Positions 24,978 to 35,859 of a stretch of 51,412 nt of DNA are shown one piece after another; the first letter of the stretch is position 1, and every line of letters begins with the position of its first letter. The notes beneath the pieces were generated by a model, which worked only from the letters and a program-made list of their open reading frames with translations, did not search any database and was not told the DNA's origin. The stretch is from Saccoglossus kowalevskii. Its lineage: Eukaryota; Hemichordata; Enteropneusta; Harrimaniidae. A program made the position numbers and the translations under genes. The stretch covers positions 801,608-853,019 of the forward strand of contig NW_003122409.1 in the NCBI RefSeq assembly GCF_000003605.2. Reading direction: 5' to 3'.

Positions 24978-26468
24978 TTATATTCCCGATGGTTTATTCC
25001 TTACTTTTCTTGGGCTAGTTGGTGTTTTTCTTTCAATTTTGATTTCACTCTTTGATATGGCACTTTTAGTCTGCTGATATGTATTGTAGTTTGGCTTCTC
25101 ATTCTGGTTCCCATGGTAATGAGTCACTTCCCCGGAAAGTCCAAACTCAGCAGTATTTGAAGAATTCATTGTTGAATCAAAGTCAGTGGTGCTACTACTT
25201 TTTGTATCAAACATATCCGCATGGAAAAAGTCCCCGCTGTTGACATCGTTTTCTTCAAAACTGTTCCCAATTTGCAATCGTAAGCCATTTGAAGTAGCGA
25301 ATAACACGGGCACCTGATATCCCAGATTATTCAGGGGTTGCTTCTTTTCAGGTAGGCTTTCCGCAGGTGGAGCACTTGTAGGGACGGAATGAACAACAGT
25401 CTTGTTCTGTATAATATGGACAGGAGTGTTGTTTCTTGGACTAGCAGCTACAGTGCTATCTCGGTTACATGTAAAAACATCTTTTAAATCTTGCCAGGCC
25501 TCTGGACGCATCACAAATGTCAGAAACGGGAAAACAACAGCAAACAACAGCCTCATCCAGACAAAAGCAGTTTGCATACCACTGGAATAGTCAATATCAA
25601 TGTTAACGGAATTTTCTATTATTGGTATATTCTCGTATTGTCCAATGGCAGCCATCAGTAAATACGGACCACAGAGAAGACACCATGCAATCTGAATAAT
25701 CCCCGCCTGCTTTGCGGATTTCATCTCCTCCCAGAGGGGCGGACGTTCAAACAGATCGTTGGCGTAATGCATCTGCGTGTTCATCGCTCTAACGCGAAGT
25801 TTTTCCTTCACCCCTACCCTAATTATGATGATGTAGGCTACAAAGATAAAAACAATCGGCAAAATGAAACAGAAAAGGGAGACGAACACTAAATAAACAA
25901 ACGTCGTGTCATTGGCCACAGAGCAGAGAAACCGTGAATTAAAATATTGACTGGTGATTGCTTGTACAAGTAACGGAAATGCGAACGCAACTCCTAGTAT
26001 CCATGTTCCACATATCAGTAAGTTTGTCCGTAAACGGGAAAACTGGTCGGGATATATGTGTGGGGATCTGGCAGCCACAAGGCGGTCGACTGCCACTAAA
26101 GCGAGTCCAAGAAGAATTGCGATATCAACAAGCTGAAGGAAAAACGCATTATATTGGCACATGAACTCGCCGATGGGCCACGATCCGACGATGCTTGCAC
26201 CTAAAATAAGAGGCATGTTCAGAACAGTGTCACAGAGAAGAGCGCAACTGATATTCAATACGAATAAGTTCAGGACGTAGTGTTTCAAGCGATCACTACT
26301 CGCGATTGCAATGATCAAACTGACGTTTCCGATCAAAGACAAGACGATGAAAAGAAAGAGAAACGTCGATCTCACACCAGCCGATGTTACATTAGCAGAC
26401 TGGTTAGTAACGCCGACAGGCTGGGTAATGTTCAAACTCGACTCTGTGTTAGTGTCGCCTACATCCAT
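24978..26468 (-). CDS. Orphan class A (rhodopsin-like) G-protein-coupled receptor, intronless
   Basis: The protein is 496 residues with seven hydrophobic segments, roughly at residues 35-57, 66-91, 105-128, 148-170, 189-215, 256-277 and 297-320. Class A landmarks are GN at 47-48 (TM1), D80 (TM2), C104 and C182 (the usual TM3-ECL2 disulfide), D128-R129-L130 in place of DRY, W156 (TM4), P204 (TM5) and P268 (TM6). The TM6 CWxP is altered to LLCGP, and TM7 has VFPFLTF instead of NPxxY. The short N-terminus has three N-glycosylation sequons (NIT, NQS, NVT) and no signal peptide. The long Ser/Thr-rich tail (about 170 residues) suits phosphorylation and arrestin binding. The ATG at 26468 is the first after an in-frame upstream stop. 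It acts at the plasma membrane. The ligand is unknown, and amine, peptide or GPR135/GPR61-like orphan groups are all possible. Confidence 0.93.
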   Translation of the reverse strand: MDVGDTNTESSLNITQPVGVTNQSANVTSAGVRSTFLFLFIVLSLIGNVSLIIAIASSDRLKHYVLNLFVLNISCALLCDTVLNMPLILGASIVGSWPIGEFMCQYNAFFLQLVDIAILLGLALVAVDRLVAARSPHIYPDQFSRLRTNLLICGTWILGVAFAFPLLVQAITSQYFNSRFLCSVANDTTFVYLVFVSLFCFILPIVFIFVAYIIIIRVGVKEKLRVRAMNTQMHYANDLFERPPLWEEMKSAKQAGIIQIAWCLLCGPYLLMAAIGQYENIPIIENSVNIDIDYSSGMQTAFVWMRLLFAVVFPFLTFVMRPEAWQDLKDVFTCNRDSTVAASPRNNTPVHIIQNKTVVHSVPTSAPPAESLPEKKQPLNNLGYQVPVLFATSNGLRLQIGNSFEENDVNSGDFFHADMFDTKSSSTTDFDSTMNSSNTAEFGLSGEVTHYHGNQNEKPNYNTYQQTKSAISKSEIKIERKTPTSPRKVRNKPSGI

Positions 26469-27023
26469 GTTTTCACGGTCTTCCGCCTCACTTCCAAACG
26501 AATGTTTTCATCGAAGGTCAACAACGCAAACTGACAGCATAGATAACGTCGGGCAACAGGTTATCGGAAATGTCAGAAATAATTTCATGTCTTCTGGGAC
26601 TAATGACGACAACTTGGAGAAGTGTAATTATTATTCAGCTCAACTAAATCAATAAAATATAGCACGCCGACACTTCCAAGATCTTCGAATGAAACACAAC
26701 GACACCACTGACTGAGGCCCATCAAAGCAAGGAAAATGGCGAACTTTAGCATAATAATTGAATTTGCATAATAATAGAACTCCGTGATTATAATGTTAAT
26801 GTCGACCACCAACAGAGATATGCGAAGACGAAATGCGTACAAACTTGCACAACATTCAAATAATGCACTCAGAAAAAAATTCTTTCAGTGCATTTGCAGA
26901 TTGAACAATTAACGTTTTTGTTTTGTTTTTGCGTTTTCATTAGAGAAATATTGGCGGCAACAGTACCCTAATACAAAATGTAATAATGAATACCGAAATT
27001 GTAGCTTTTATAGGTTAAAAATG

Positions 27024-27225
27024 TACTGTAATTTTCACTAGGTTTAAATTTCGCTGATTTACCATTTTAGGAATATCCAGTGTGTTTTAAATTCACGGTT
27101 TCATCATTTAGATAATGTGTTCTATGCTAAATTTTACATATTCACTGGGTTTTAATTTAGCACATTTTCCAGTCTGCGAAATAAGCAAAATTAAAACCCA
27201 GTGAATAATTAATCTTTTTACAGTA
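27024..27225 (+). mobile_element. MITE family M1, copy B
   Basis: The element begins TACTGTAATTTTCACTAGG and ends CTTTTTACAGTA, and aligns end to end with 15514-15725. It lies about 560 bp upstream of the GPCR start codon, inside the 3-kb divergent intergenic space between the GPCR and the BTB-kelch gene. Confidence 0.85.
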
Positions 27226-29393
27226 ATCCCATTCCAGACACTTTGTGCTTATAAAAGCAACGATCAAAACACACATATATTATGAACGAATAAAAATATT
27301 AGTCCCATCTGCTACAACATCACACGGAAATCGTCCCACCACCGTTCCCGCAACGACGAGTTTATAATACTAGTTTATTAAATTTGACCCAATGAATAGC
27401 AAACAGATATTTATATGGAAGTCACACACCTGACACTTACCCCTTCCCAATTCCGAAGTTTTGTTTATTCATTTCGCGTAGAGTTATAATCGCCGAGACT
27501 TACAGTGCGCCCTCGTCGATGGATATTTTTTTTTTTTAAAAAAGCTCAACCTTCAACATATATCTTGCAAAATATTGAAAAACAGATGTAAATGGAATAA
27601 CGAATATCCGTGTTAAGCTTATCAAACATTGCTGGTATTTTTTTTAATGTTTAGTAATCACGATAACCATCAATGACGATAGTTGCAATAAGGGGAAATA
27701 AGATGTACGTAACAAAAAACTACAAATTACAAAATAATAACAAATATGATAAAAATGAAATTAATTATATGTAATTAATAAAAATCAAAACTATACAATA
27801 CATCAGATTGAAAAACAACCATCGCGCTATTATCTTGTTTGTTTTTTTTCTGCTGGCCTACGGGGAATAGGTTAATTAAAAATTGAAATTGGCGAATAAA
27901 TTTGCTATGTTGCCAAATTAGAGCTAAGTAAACCCAGTACATAATAAAATGTGTTACTTACTTGGTGTTTTATGAAATTGTAGCGATTTTTTGAAAAATA
28001 TTGAGACAACTTTCTCAAAATACATCACTGTAACACACAGGAGAATGCTATTTCATTGTGCCATGAGACAATAGCTTCATGATTTTACATAATAAACCAA
28101 TAAACATTGTCATGCGATTTATAACCAATTTTCTCAACAATTATGAGTATGTTTCTACCTTTAATGTTTGTAGCCATTGATTGATACAGGTTATAAATGT
28201 TACTTCTATTTGTATGTGTAAATTGTTTTCACTTTGTAATGCTGCTTTAAATGACCACTTTTATGATCTCTAAAGGTCACACAACCTAGTACTTTCGTTA
28301 GCATGAAAATAAAAAAATCATGTTATTGATATTTCAACCCAATTTTCTAGACTTGACTTGTTTTAAGCTACGAGAATGAAATGTGCTAGGAACAAAGAGA
28401 CGCATTCAAATGGCCATATTGTGCATGTTTGTGGCGCTGAATGTGTTACCTTTAGGGGTCATGAAAGTGACCTATCAGAGCAGACGATTTATTGCTTTCC
28501 GCTCTTGCCAATAAGCGAAGACGTTACTGGTTACCTCTAACCGCATATGATACCGTCCAAGTGCGCCTCTTGATGCAATACTGGTGCTTCTTTTGTTGAC
28601 TCCCGAAGAGTTTTTACAAAATGTTAAATGTAATTTTCCATGAATAAGATTATCATTTGCGATAGGTTGTATTGTCTTTTCATGGCTTAATTTATTGAGT
28701 GTGTACGTCACCAGATTTTACTGCCTTATAAACATTCTGTTTTAATTGATCAATAAAACAAAGTACAGAGTACACAGTTTTTTAAATTGAGTGTTATCGC
28801 AAATGTGAAATCATTTTTGAGTCCTTGGAATTAAACTGTTGTTTTTAAAGAATTGTTTTGAATCATGAAAGATAATAAGAAAAGGTAAGAAAAAATAATT
28901 CACTATTTGAATCTCGTTGTTGTATAATTTTGGTGAGCGCTGTCAATTTTCTTGGTTATAATTAGTATTTAGCTTTTTTTAGCTCTAACAACTAGATTCT
29001 ATTTTGAACAGTAATTCTCTAATAATTTGTAAGATTTTTTAAAGTGAGTTTTGCAGTTCAGAATAAGTTTTTGATAAAATAGGTATGTCACACGCATCTA
29101 CCATGTGTGCTTTTTCAGCGTGTTAGTGCGCCCGCTTCAGGCAAATTATTGAGTTCACGACCTGAAGTTGTTACCTGATTCGTCAGCTGTGGTCGCAAAC
29201 GAAGTGTTGTTGTAAATCATGTTGTCACTTTAGTTTGTTCGAGTTATCAACAATGGAAACTTGAATGATCGCTAATATATGTGACGGATACTTGGAATAC
29301 TATGATAACTATACCCTGGTTATGTGAGAAATGGGTGAAGTCATTCTGACTCATGCAGCCATGGTAGTACGGCGGTGGCGCGACGGTAACTCG
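27226..29393. other. Intergenic region between divergent GPCR and BTB-kelch genes
   Basis: No exon is supportable. The frame at 28475-28711 (minus) has no recognisable features. Possible splice donors exist (a GGTAAGTGT on the minus strand near 27438; AAAAGGTAAGA on the plus strand near 28882) that could belong to untranslated 5' exons of either gene. These are only candidates. Confidence 0.35.
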
Positions 29394-29403
29394 TGAAATA
29401 TAG

Positions 29404-29427
29404 ATGCCGAAGCTGGTCATCCAGTGA
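29404..29427 (+). other. Short upstream ORF before the BTB-kelch start
   Basis: An ATG at 29404 opens a 7-codon frame ending in TGA at 29425-29427, 11 bases before the main ATG. Another upstream ATG at 29361 opens an 11-codon frame closing at 29396, and one at 29353 stops after four codons. If transcribed, these could dampen translation of the main frame. Confidence 0.35.
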
Positions 29428-29438
29428 AAACTTGTATC

Positions 29439-30842
29439 ATGACTTACTATGTACGACTGCGTATAGGATATCGAACGTTTGATGTAAGGAGAGAATTGCT
29501 GTTACGTGAGAGTGAATATTTTCAGGTTGCGTTATCTGGTAAATGGGGCGAGGTCGCGCAACACGAAGTAGAGTTGAAAGGTCACGTTCCAACCGAGAAG
29601 GCAGCTAAGGTGATTTTCGACTTTTTGGAAACACGTAAGCTAGTTCTTCAAGAAGAAGACGTGGAAGAAGTTGTCATGGCTGCCGACTTCTTGCAGATCG
29701 CCTCCGTATTTTCCGCACTACAAGAGTTAATGACTCTCGACAACTGGACTGAATTTCTGAAATTGGCCGAGATATTCCCTCAACTGAAAAATACTGTTTA
29801 CCAGTTTCTTGGCGATCGGTATCTACTTGTTTTAGAATGTGAGCAGTTTGGTACACTTTCTTCTACCACAAAGGACTATATTAAAAAACTCCCACTCCAA
29901 AATAGAACAACCACAATTTGCGTGATCGGTAGTGACTTACAAGTGTTATATTACCATGACAACGACAGCAGCTGGGAGCGTTTAACTTATGTTAACTCTT
30001 ACGAGGTATCTGTGCGTGATTTTGTTGAATCTGGATCTGCTGTTGCGGTAGGCCATCGCCTCTTTGTGTTAGGGAGAAATAATAGGAAACACGCCCCCTT
30101 TGTTAAATCTATCAAAGTTTACGACAAATTTGTTTCATACAACACAAAAACTGACGAGTGGACAGATTGCGAGGCATTGAACATGACGTTGCCGCATCGA
30201 GACAACATAGCACAGTTTTGTCTTGTTAATCTGCGAGATTGTATATATGCCTTTGGAGTAGGAGTTAATCACAAATATTGCCCGGATGAAGATAGATGGG
30301 TTGAAGTCTCGGAACCACCCGTGATGGCAATGCCATATCTGTGGAGTGAAAACCGTTTCCTGCAAACTCCTGTTGTTTCATGCAGTGATAACATGTATGT
30401 TCTTTGTCGGAACTCTGAGAAAGAACGCTGCTTAATTCGATACGATTCTTCAAAAGACGAGTGGAATGAACCACGGCTTCTACCGAATTCAGACAATGCA
30501 ACGTTCACAACTCTTTTGTCTAATGACACCGACGTGTACCTTCTTAACCGTGCCAAATGTAGTCATACCAGTCGCCGTGCCGGTAGAGATGTCATCCAGC
30601 AAATTTTTCAGTTCAATGGAACCACGGGCAGTTTTACGCTGAAGCACAAGCTACGTTATCGAGGACACAGTCAGATTGGAAAATCTCATTGCATCGTTGA
30701 TGACAAGCTGTATCGATTTGATGATGACAAAACTGTTTGTTTCACACTTCCTAACATGAGTAATGAATCACACTTGCCGCGTGTACCCAACACCGTGGTT
30801 GCTGCACTTGGCATCAGTGTTCCCAGGGATTTTCTATATTAA
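29439..30842 (+). CDS. BTB-BACK-kelch domain protein, intronless
   Basis: The frame is 467 codons from the first in-frame ATG (29439) to TAA. The frame is open further upstream only back to a TGA at 29394 and contains no earlier ATG. Residues 1-95 form a BTB/POZ domain (RIGYRTFDVRRELLLRES, then a VFDFLE-type stretch and a VMAADFLQI helix). About 100-160 looks like a shortened BACK region (WTEFLKLAEIF, LGDRYLLVL). The rest has degenerate kelch blades: SYNTKTDEWTDCEAL, CPDEDRWVEVSEPP, IRYDSSKDEWNEPRLLP and VDDKLYRFDD. KLHL proteins are typically 550-650 residues, so this one is short, mainly through its BACK region and weak kelch repeats. The family usually acts as a substrate adaptor for Cullin-3 ubiquitin ligases. 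Whether this diverged member binds Cullin-3 is inference. Confidence 0.92.
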   Translation: MTYYVRLRIGYRTFDVRRELLLRESEYFQVALSGKWGEVAQHEVELKGHVPTEKAAKVIFDFLETRKLVLQEEDVEEVVMAADFLQIASVFSALQELMTLDNWTEFLKLAEIFPQLKNTVYQFLGDRYLLVLECEQFGTLSSTTKDYIKKLPLQNRTTTICVIGSDLQVLYYHDNDSSWERLTYVNSYEVSVRDFVESGSAVAVGHRLFVLGRNNRKHAPFVKSIKVYDKFVSYNTKTDEWTDCEALNMTLPHRDNIAQFCLVNLRDCIYAFGVGVNHKYCPDEDRWVEVSEPPVMAMPYLWSENRFLQTPVVSCSDNMYVLCRNSEKERCLIRYDSSKDEWNEPRLLPNSDNATFTTLLSNDTDVYLLNRAKCSHTSRRAGRDVIQQIFQFNGTTGSFTLKHKLRYRGHSQIGKSHCIVDDKLYRFDDDKTVCFTLPNMSNESHLPRVPNTVVAALGISVPRDFLY

Positions 30843-31345
30843 AATGAAGTAGTTGATAACAGTGTTGGTCCAGTGCTTTTAAGACTGTTGCATGAAAAGA
30901 CAACTTGTAATAATTATATTAAAACGAAACAAATAATTCATGTTGCTACGTCAACACAATTTTTAACTAACATCCGTCAAAGCCATGATTTGTTTTATTT
31001 TACGCCTCAGTTATATTGTTCTTACCTTCAGGTTCAAGGTCTAAATGTGACTTGTGACATTTTGTTAATTATCTCAGTTTTGAGGGGGTTCCTACTAATA
31101 TCAGTTGTTTTATCTTTTTTTTAATAACCAGGTTACCTAAATAAGCCATGTATAACCATGCAGTGTATGTACACACCACAACGGCGATGTCATGAACGTA
31201 TCTCATTCTGGTCACAAATGAGATCATTAACACTATTTCAAGATATTGTTATTTATTACTATTTTTTGGCGGTTTAACTTGCTGTTAGGAAGTTTTTAAG
31301 GTGCTTGAGATGTGATATAAACAATAACAAACATTATATACAATG
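30843..31345. other. 3' flank of BTB-kelch gene
   Basis: No gene is seen. An ATTAAA at 30918-30923 is a possible polyadenylation signal for the BTB-kelch transcript. A short plus-strand frame at 30873-31124 lacks recognisable features. Confidence 0.35.
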
Positions 31346-31349
31346 CGTT

Positions 31350-31720
31350 TCTCATGTGCTCGCGTCGGTTCTGATTGATGAAATCAATCCTTCTGATCTA
31401 GTGAGGAATCTTGGGTTTCACATTGATAGTTTTGCTTTACCCCATAAACAAATTTACAAATGTGTGTAAATCAGCATCTTATGCATTAAGTCGTATTGGC
31501 CTCATTAGAAATTGTTTTTAATGTTTGTATATAAGATTTTACACAATGAAGCGCCATCTTATCTATCTGATCTCATTACTATTCCAGTTTCAGTGAGGTA
31601 AAAATGCAGACAAAAACACTAATATACAGCCTAGATATGCCACAAAACGAGCGAAGGGTAATTTTCAGCCGATACTTTTATATGGGACCGTAAGTTCTGT
31701 ATATCCAAATTTTAAATTTA
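31350..31720 (+). pseudogene. Decayed LINE reverse-transcriptase C-terminal fragment
   Basis: Two pieces in shifted frames recall the end of a Jockey/CR1-type LINE ORF2. DLVRNLGFHIDS (about 31396-31431) matches the usual 'vrnLGv.lD' block, and YKILHNEAPSYLSDLI (about 31530-31580) matches the conserved 'LAPPYLSDLL' block. Stops and frameshifts separate them, so this is a dead fragment. Confidence 0.7.
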
Positions 31721-31998
31721 TGACATAAAAGTGACGAACATTCTGTAGACTACTCATTGCTTTCGTCGATAATTTTTGTTCGCAGCAGAACGCAGAATAT
31801 TATTCCCCAGAAAACATCGCTTGTTAACTAACCATGCTTCGTCACATATGCACAACCATTACCTATGTTACCACGCAAAGATATATGATATGAGGACAGA
31901 TCTCCAACATAAAAACCAAAACAGAGGAAACTCCCCCCACTATTGTATACCCTCGTTTATGTTACAGATTTGTTACTGTCACTCTTCAAACTATTTAC

Positions 31999-32163
31999 TT
32001 AAAGCGAGGGAGTCGTCACCTGCACATGCGTCAGTTGGCCATAGCGTGTCATTATCTACAAACAAGCGTCTACCCATGTGCTTTTGCGTTTTTAGCGTGT
32101 GTTGTTATCGTGGTTTGGGACTCAATTCCCACGTGTGCGCAGGTGACGACCCTCCCGCTTTAA
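31999..32163. mobile_element. 165-bp inverted-repeat element flanked by TTAA
   Basis: The left arm TTAAAGCGAGGGAGTCGTCA, continuing CCTGCACATGCG, and the right arm GCAGGTGACGACCCTCCCGC then TTTAA are reverse complements over about 30 bp with a handful of mismatches. TCGTCACCTGC is identical. Both sides carry TTAA, consistent with a TTAA target duplication. There is no coding capacity. It lies just upstream of the BEL/Pao relic. Confidence 0.75.
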
Positions 32164-32323
32164 TGTTGACAACGAGTTTGCTGTAGTATTGTCACTTTCC
32201 TGACTCATTTGCATTATGTTCACAAGTGTGTTCACAATATTGAGTTTGAATACATAAACGCTTTTCAAACGATATAATATTCCTTGGAATACCATAGAAA
32301 CATTAGAGTCAAAACACGGGAAT

Positions 32324-33990
32324 ATGCTGAAACAAAACAGAAAGATGTCAGACAATGACAAAAAGGTGAAATCAGCTACCCAGGCTAACCCAAAGACACA
32401 GCAAGGAGCTATAAAGGCAAATATCACAAAATTATTTAGCCAGATTAGTCGTTCCATGGAACATAATGAATTAGAAATTGTAGAACACAAACTGTCAGCA
32501 CTTGATGAGGCAGTTAGCAAGTTTCTTGAGATATAGGGGGTAATATCAAACAATATCAAAAAGCACTGAAGATATCATTGATGCCTTATTTGGTTATCAA
32601 GCATCAAGTGCTGAGAGTTGTACATGATTTGAAAAAATGTCATATCGAGACAACAATATCAAATGCACTAAGATTCTATGTGACTAACACCAACAGATTT
32701 AATCTGGATTGATTAACAGACCCATTGAAGTACTGGCAAATCGTGAGGCTGTTCACCACAATTGTAGAAAAAGACACACAAACTGGCTATACTGAAGCTA
32801 TGACACATTTTGGTAACCCATACACGATAGCTCAAGCATGGGTCAAGGAGTCCTGAACTACAAGGAGATTATAGACATTGAACAGTTATGGAATTATGAT
32901 GATACTTTATGTAGCTGTAGGGATACACTGCGAGTCATAAGTGTGAGGATTAATTGAATTCTGAATGCACACTGCAGAGTATAGTTGAAAAATTGCTTGA
33001 TGATCTGAAATGAAGATGGATGACAATAAACTTTAAGTGCAGATGTCTACCTAAGATGGACAATGTATTGGATATGATTAAAACTGAGGCAGCTAAAAGA
33101 GCAAATCCAATTTTTGGCAACTTTGATATCTGCAGAGCTTCCCTGCAATACTACGTGTAGTCGCTATCAAGCCACATCACTGAACAATATCATTAATCAA
33201 GGCCCATATCTTATAATAATCTAATTGGGGTGCTGTTCAAGCTCAGAAAAAACCCATCACCGTAAATGCCAAAAGTGGTGTAGGTGCAAGGTAGACTGGG
33301 ATGAAGAAATTCACAGGGAAATAGCGAGGCAGTGGCATAGATGGCTATGCAACTTACCCCTAATATCTAACCTAACCAACCAAGCTGCCTGTGCCCAACA
33401 CTTCCCGTTGCCTCACCAATACAGCTGCGTCAATTTTCTGAGATAGATGGATAGAAAAGCATCTGCGATAGCTTATGGAGTAGTCTCGTATATCAGAAAT
33501 GAATGGAAAGATGCCAAAGAGCAGATTAGCACCTATCAAACCAGCAAATATTCAATGTTTAAAGTTACTTGTGACTGTAGATGTAACAGAATTAGATCAG
33601 GCTATGAAACATCTTCTGCACCCCATTACAAGTTTTATAGCAGGCCTTAAACCCTCAAGAATAAAGATAGAACCCTATCATATATTAGAGGTCGACTCAT
33701 TAATGTACCAATTGCGTACAAGGCAAGGCACCAAACCATACTAAACAAAGATCATCATCTCACCACCTTGATAATCAACCACTATCATGTCTGCCTTTAG
33801 CATGCAGGTACTGAGTGACAAGACGAGATTCACCAACAGATTTGCCAGTGAAAGGGCATGTTGCTGTTAAGTGCATTCTACATTGATTTTGCTGTAAATG
33901 GAGAGACATTCCTCAAACCCAATTAATGGTTATTTTACCTGATGAACTCCAGATGAACCACCACTCACCCAAGTCTTTTGGCCTATCACT
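32324..33990 (+). pseudogene. Degenerate BEL/Pao LTR retrotransposon (gag and pol remnants)
   Basis: A frame at 32324-32536 resembles the start of a BEL/Pao gag. In other frames downstream, HFGNPYTIAQAW (about 32806) matches the gag DUF1759 block. After a large internal deletion that removes reverse transcriptase, VDWDEEIHREIARQWHRWL (about 33291) and AIAYGVVSYIR (about 33461) match the Pao peptidase/RNase H connection region. Pieces near 33499-33640 and 33700-33990 match the following connection and the zinc-binding start of integrase. Numerous stops and frameshifts make it non-functional. No flanking LTRs were recognised. Confidence 0.82.
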
Positions 33991-34378
33991 GCCTTATTTT
34001 TTTACTTACTGTTCTGTCTTCCCCTATTGCCCCCCAACCTTTCACTCTAGCTTACCACCCTTTCCAGCCCCTCCCACTGGCACAGGATCGACCATTCACA
34101 CCTATGTTCCCTGACCTTTTCTTTGTAGCACTGCCCTGCTTCCCTTCCCATTATGCTCCTCTTGACATTGGTCACTCTTGTTACACATCTCGCATATGTC
34201 CTCTTGACATTCCCTTTCTCATACAGTTCCTCCATACCTCATCCTCGAGAATACAGCTTCTCCAAGCTTACTCCCGGTTCACTTATGACACTTTTCCCAG
34301 CCAATCACTCACTGCCCCTCCCAATCCATCAGTCTTGCCTACAGTTCTACCCTCCCTCCCTTCAGAAGAGGCCAGGAT
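33950..34378. repeat. Pyrimidine-rich low-complexity block
   Basis: The plus strand is dominated by C and T (CTTCCCCTATTGCCCCCCAA and similar). Pro/Ser/Leu-rich frames across it are compositional artefacts. Read in reverse complement, its texture resembles the purine-rich block that follows, suggesting an inverted segment of the same repeat. Confidence 0.7.
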
Positions 34379-35845
34379 TTAGTTGTAAGCGAGAGAAAAT
34401 GACTTGGAGGGGCAGTAAGCAAGACAGGGTTGGGAGGGGGTCATATTCAAAGGGGGATGCTAAAGGGAGTTTGTGTGGAAAGGGAGTAAATAATCGTAAG
34501 AGACCAGGAAGAGGATCAAAGCGAATGAGAAAGGGATAGAAGGCTGGGTGTTGTGTGGTGCACTAAAAATCAGAAGAAGCCAGGATTGAGTCATAAGCAA
34601 GAGAGGGGGCCCAGAGGGATGGCCATAAGTGAAGTGACAGGAATGGGATTTAGGTGTGAGAGATGGGCCAGGGAACTGTAGGTAAAAAAAAGAGAAGAGG
34701 GGAGGGGCTTTTGGCAAGAGAGATATCATTTGGGGCATGCCTAATCTCAAAAAGCCAGGATTTGGTGATGAGAGAGTGAAAGGCTGACTGGGGTGCTTAG
34801 TGAGTAGAAGTCTGTGACAGTTGGAATAGGCTGTAATGAGGGCAGGCGGATAATGTGTGGGCAATTAATGATCAGACAAGGCCAGGATCGAGTGATAAGG
34901 AGAAAAAAACCTTGAAAAGAAGCCAGGATTGAGTCATAAGCAAGAGAGGGGGCCCAGAGGGATGGCCATAAGTGAAGTGACAAGAATGGGCTTTAGGTGT
35001 GAGAGATGGGCCAGGGAACTGTAGGTAAAAAAGAGAAGTGGGGAGGAGCTTTTGGCAAGAGAGAGAGATATATCATTTGGGGCATGCCTAATCTCAAAAA
35101 GCCAGGATTTGGTGATGAGAGAGTGAAAGGCTGACTGGGGTGGTTAGTGAGTAGAAGTCTGTGACAGTTGGAATGGGCTGTAATGAGGGGAGGCGGATAA
35201 TGTGTGGGCAATAAATGATGAGACAAGGCCAAGATTGAGTGATAAGGAGAAAAAGGCCTTAAGTACAGTAAGCAAGGAATTGAGGCTGGGTTGGGATGTA
35301 AACAAGGGAGGTTTGGGGATAGGTTGTAAGTGAGGGGCAGAGAACGGGTGGGTTACAGGTGTTAAGTGAGGCGAGAAGGCAGTTACTGTTGGGATGGGCT
35401 GTAAACAACAGGTAAAGTCAAAGAGGTGATGTAAGCAAGATGGTAGGACAGGAGGCAATGTGGATGAGGAGAAGCCAGGTGATGCTCTAGGTGAGAGGGG
35501 GATATAGTGTGGGGAAGTAAATTACCAGAAGCCAGGATTAAGTGGTTAAAGGGAAAAGGCCTTGAGAGTCAGTAAGATATTGAAGCTGAGTGAAGATGTA
35601 GACACTGAGAGAGGGGGATTTTGGGATGGGTTTAAGAGGCCGAGAGGGGATGTATGTGAAAGGGGGATTTTGGGATGGGTGGAATGCAAGAGGGGGTCGG
35701 GAAGGGCCATAAGGTTTGGAAGGGGATCAAAAGTGAATGACAAAGGAAGAGAGGCTGGGAGGGGCTGTAAACAAAAGAAACAGTCAAGAGAAGCTTTAGG
35801 TGAGAAGGAAAGGCCTGGGGGTAGATAAGATGTCTGGTGGTGTGG
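34379..35845. repeat. 1.47-kb purine-rich (G/A) repeat block with about 345-bp tandem duplication
   Basis: The plus strand is almost entirely purine-biased. The phrase GAAGCCAGGATTGAGTCATA starts near 34576 and again near 34918. AAAGCCAGGATTTGGTGATG occurs near 34750 and 35098. GTGACAGTTGGAAT follows in both, so a unit of about 345 bp is present about twice, with looser GCCAGGATT motifs on both sides. Pro-rich minus-strand frames (for example 34460-34864, 34993-35232, 35144-35458) are its translations and not genes. Confidence 0.85.
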
Positions 35846-35859
35846 TAAAACCTAGCCTA

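Noticed and set aside
29424-29438. Upstream GTG as start of the BTB-kelch protein
   Set aside because: GTG is not a normal start in animal nuclear genes. The first in-frame ATG is 29439 and already includes the whole BTB core.
34460-35458. Proline/serine-rich minus-strand frames of up to 134 codons
   Set aside because: They are translations of a strongly pyrimidine-biased strand and repeat with the 345-bp duplication. They have no domains and no splice context.
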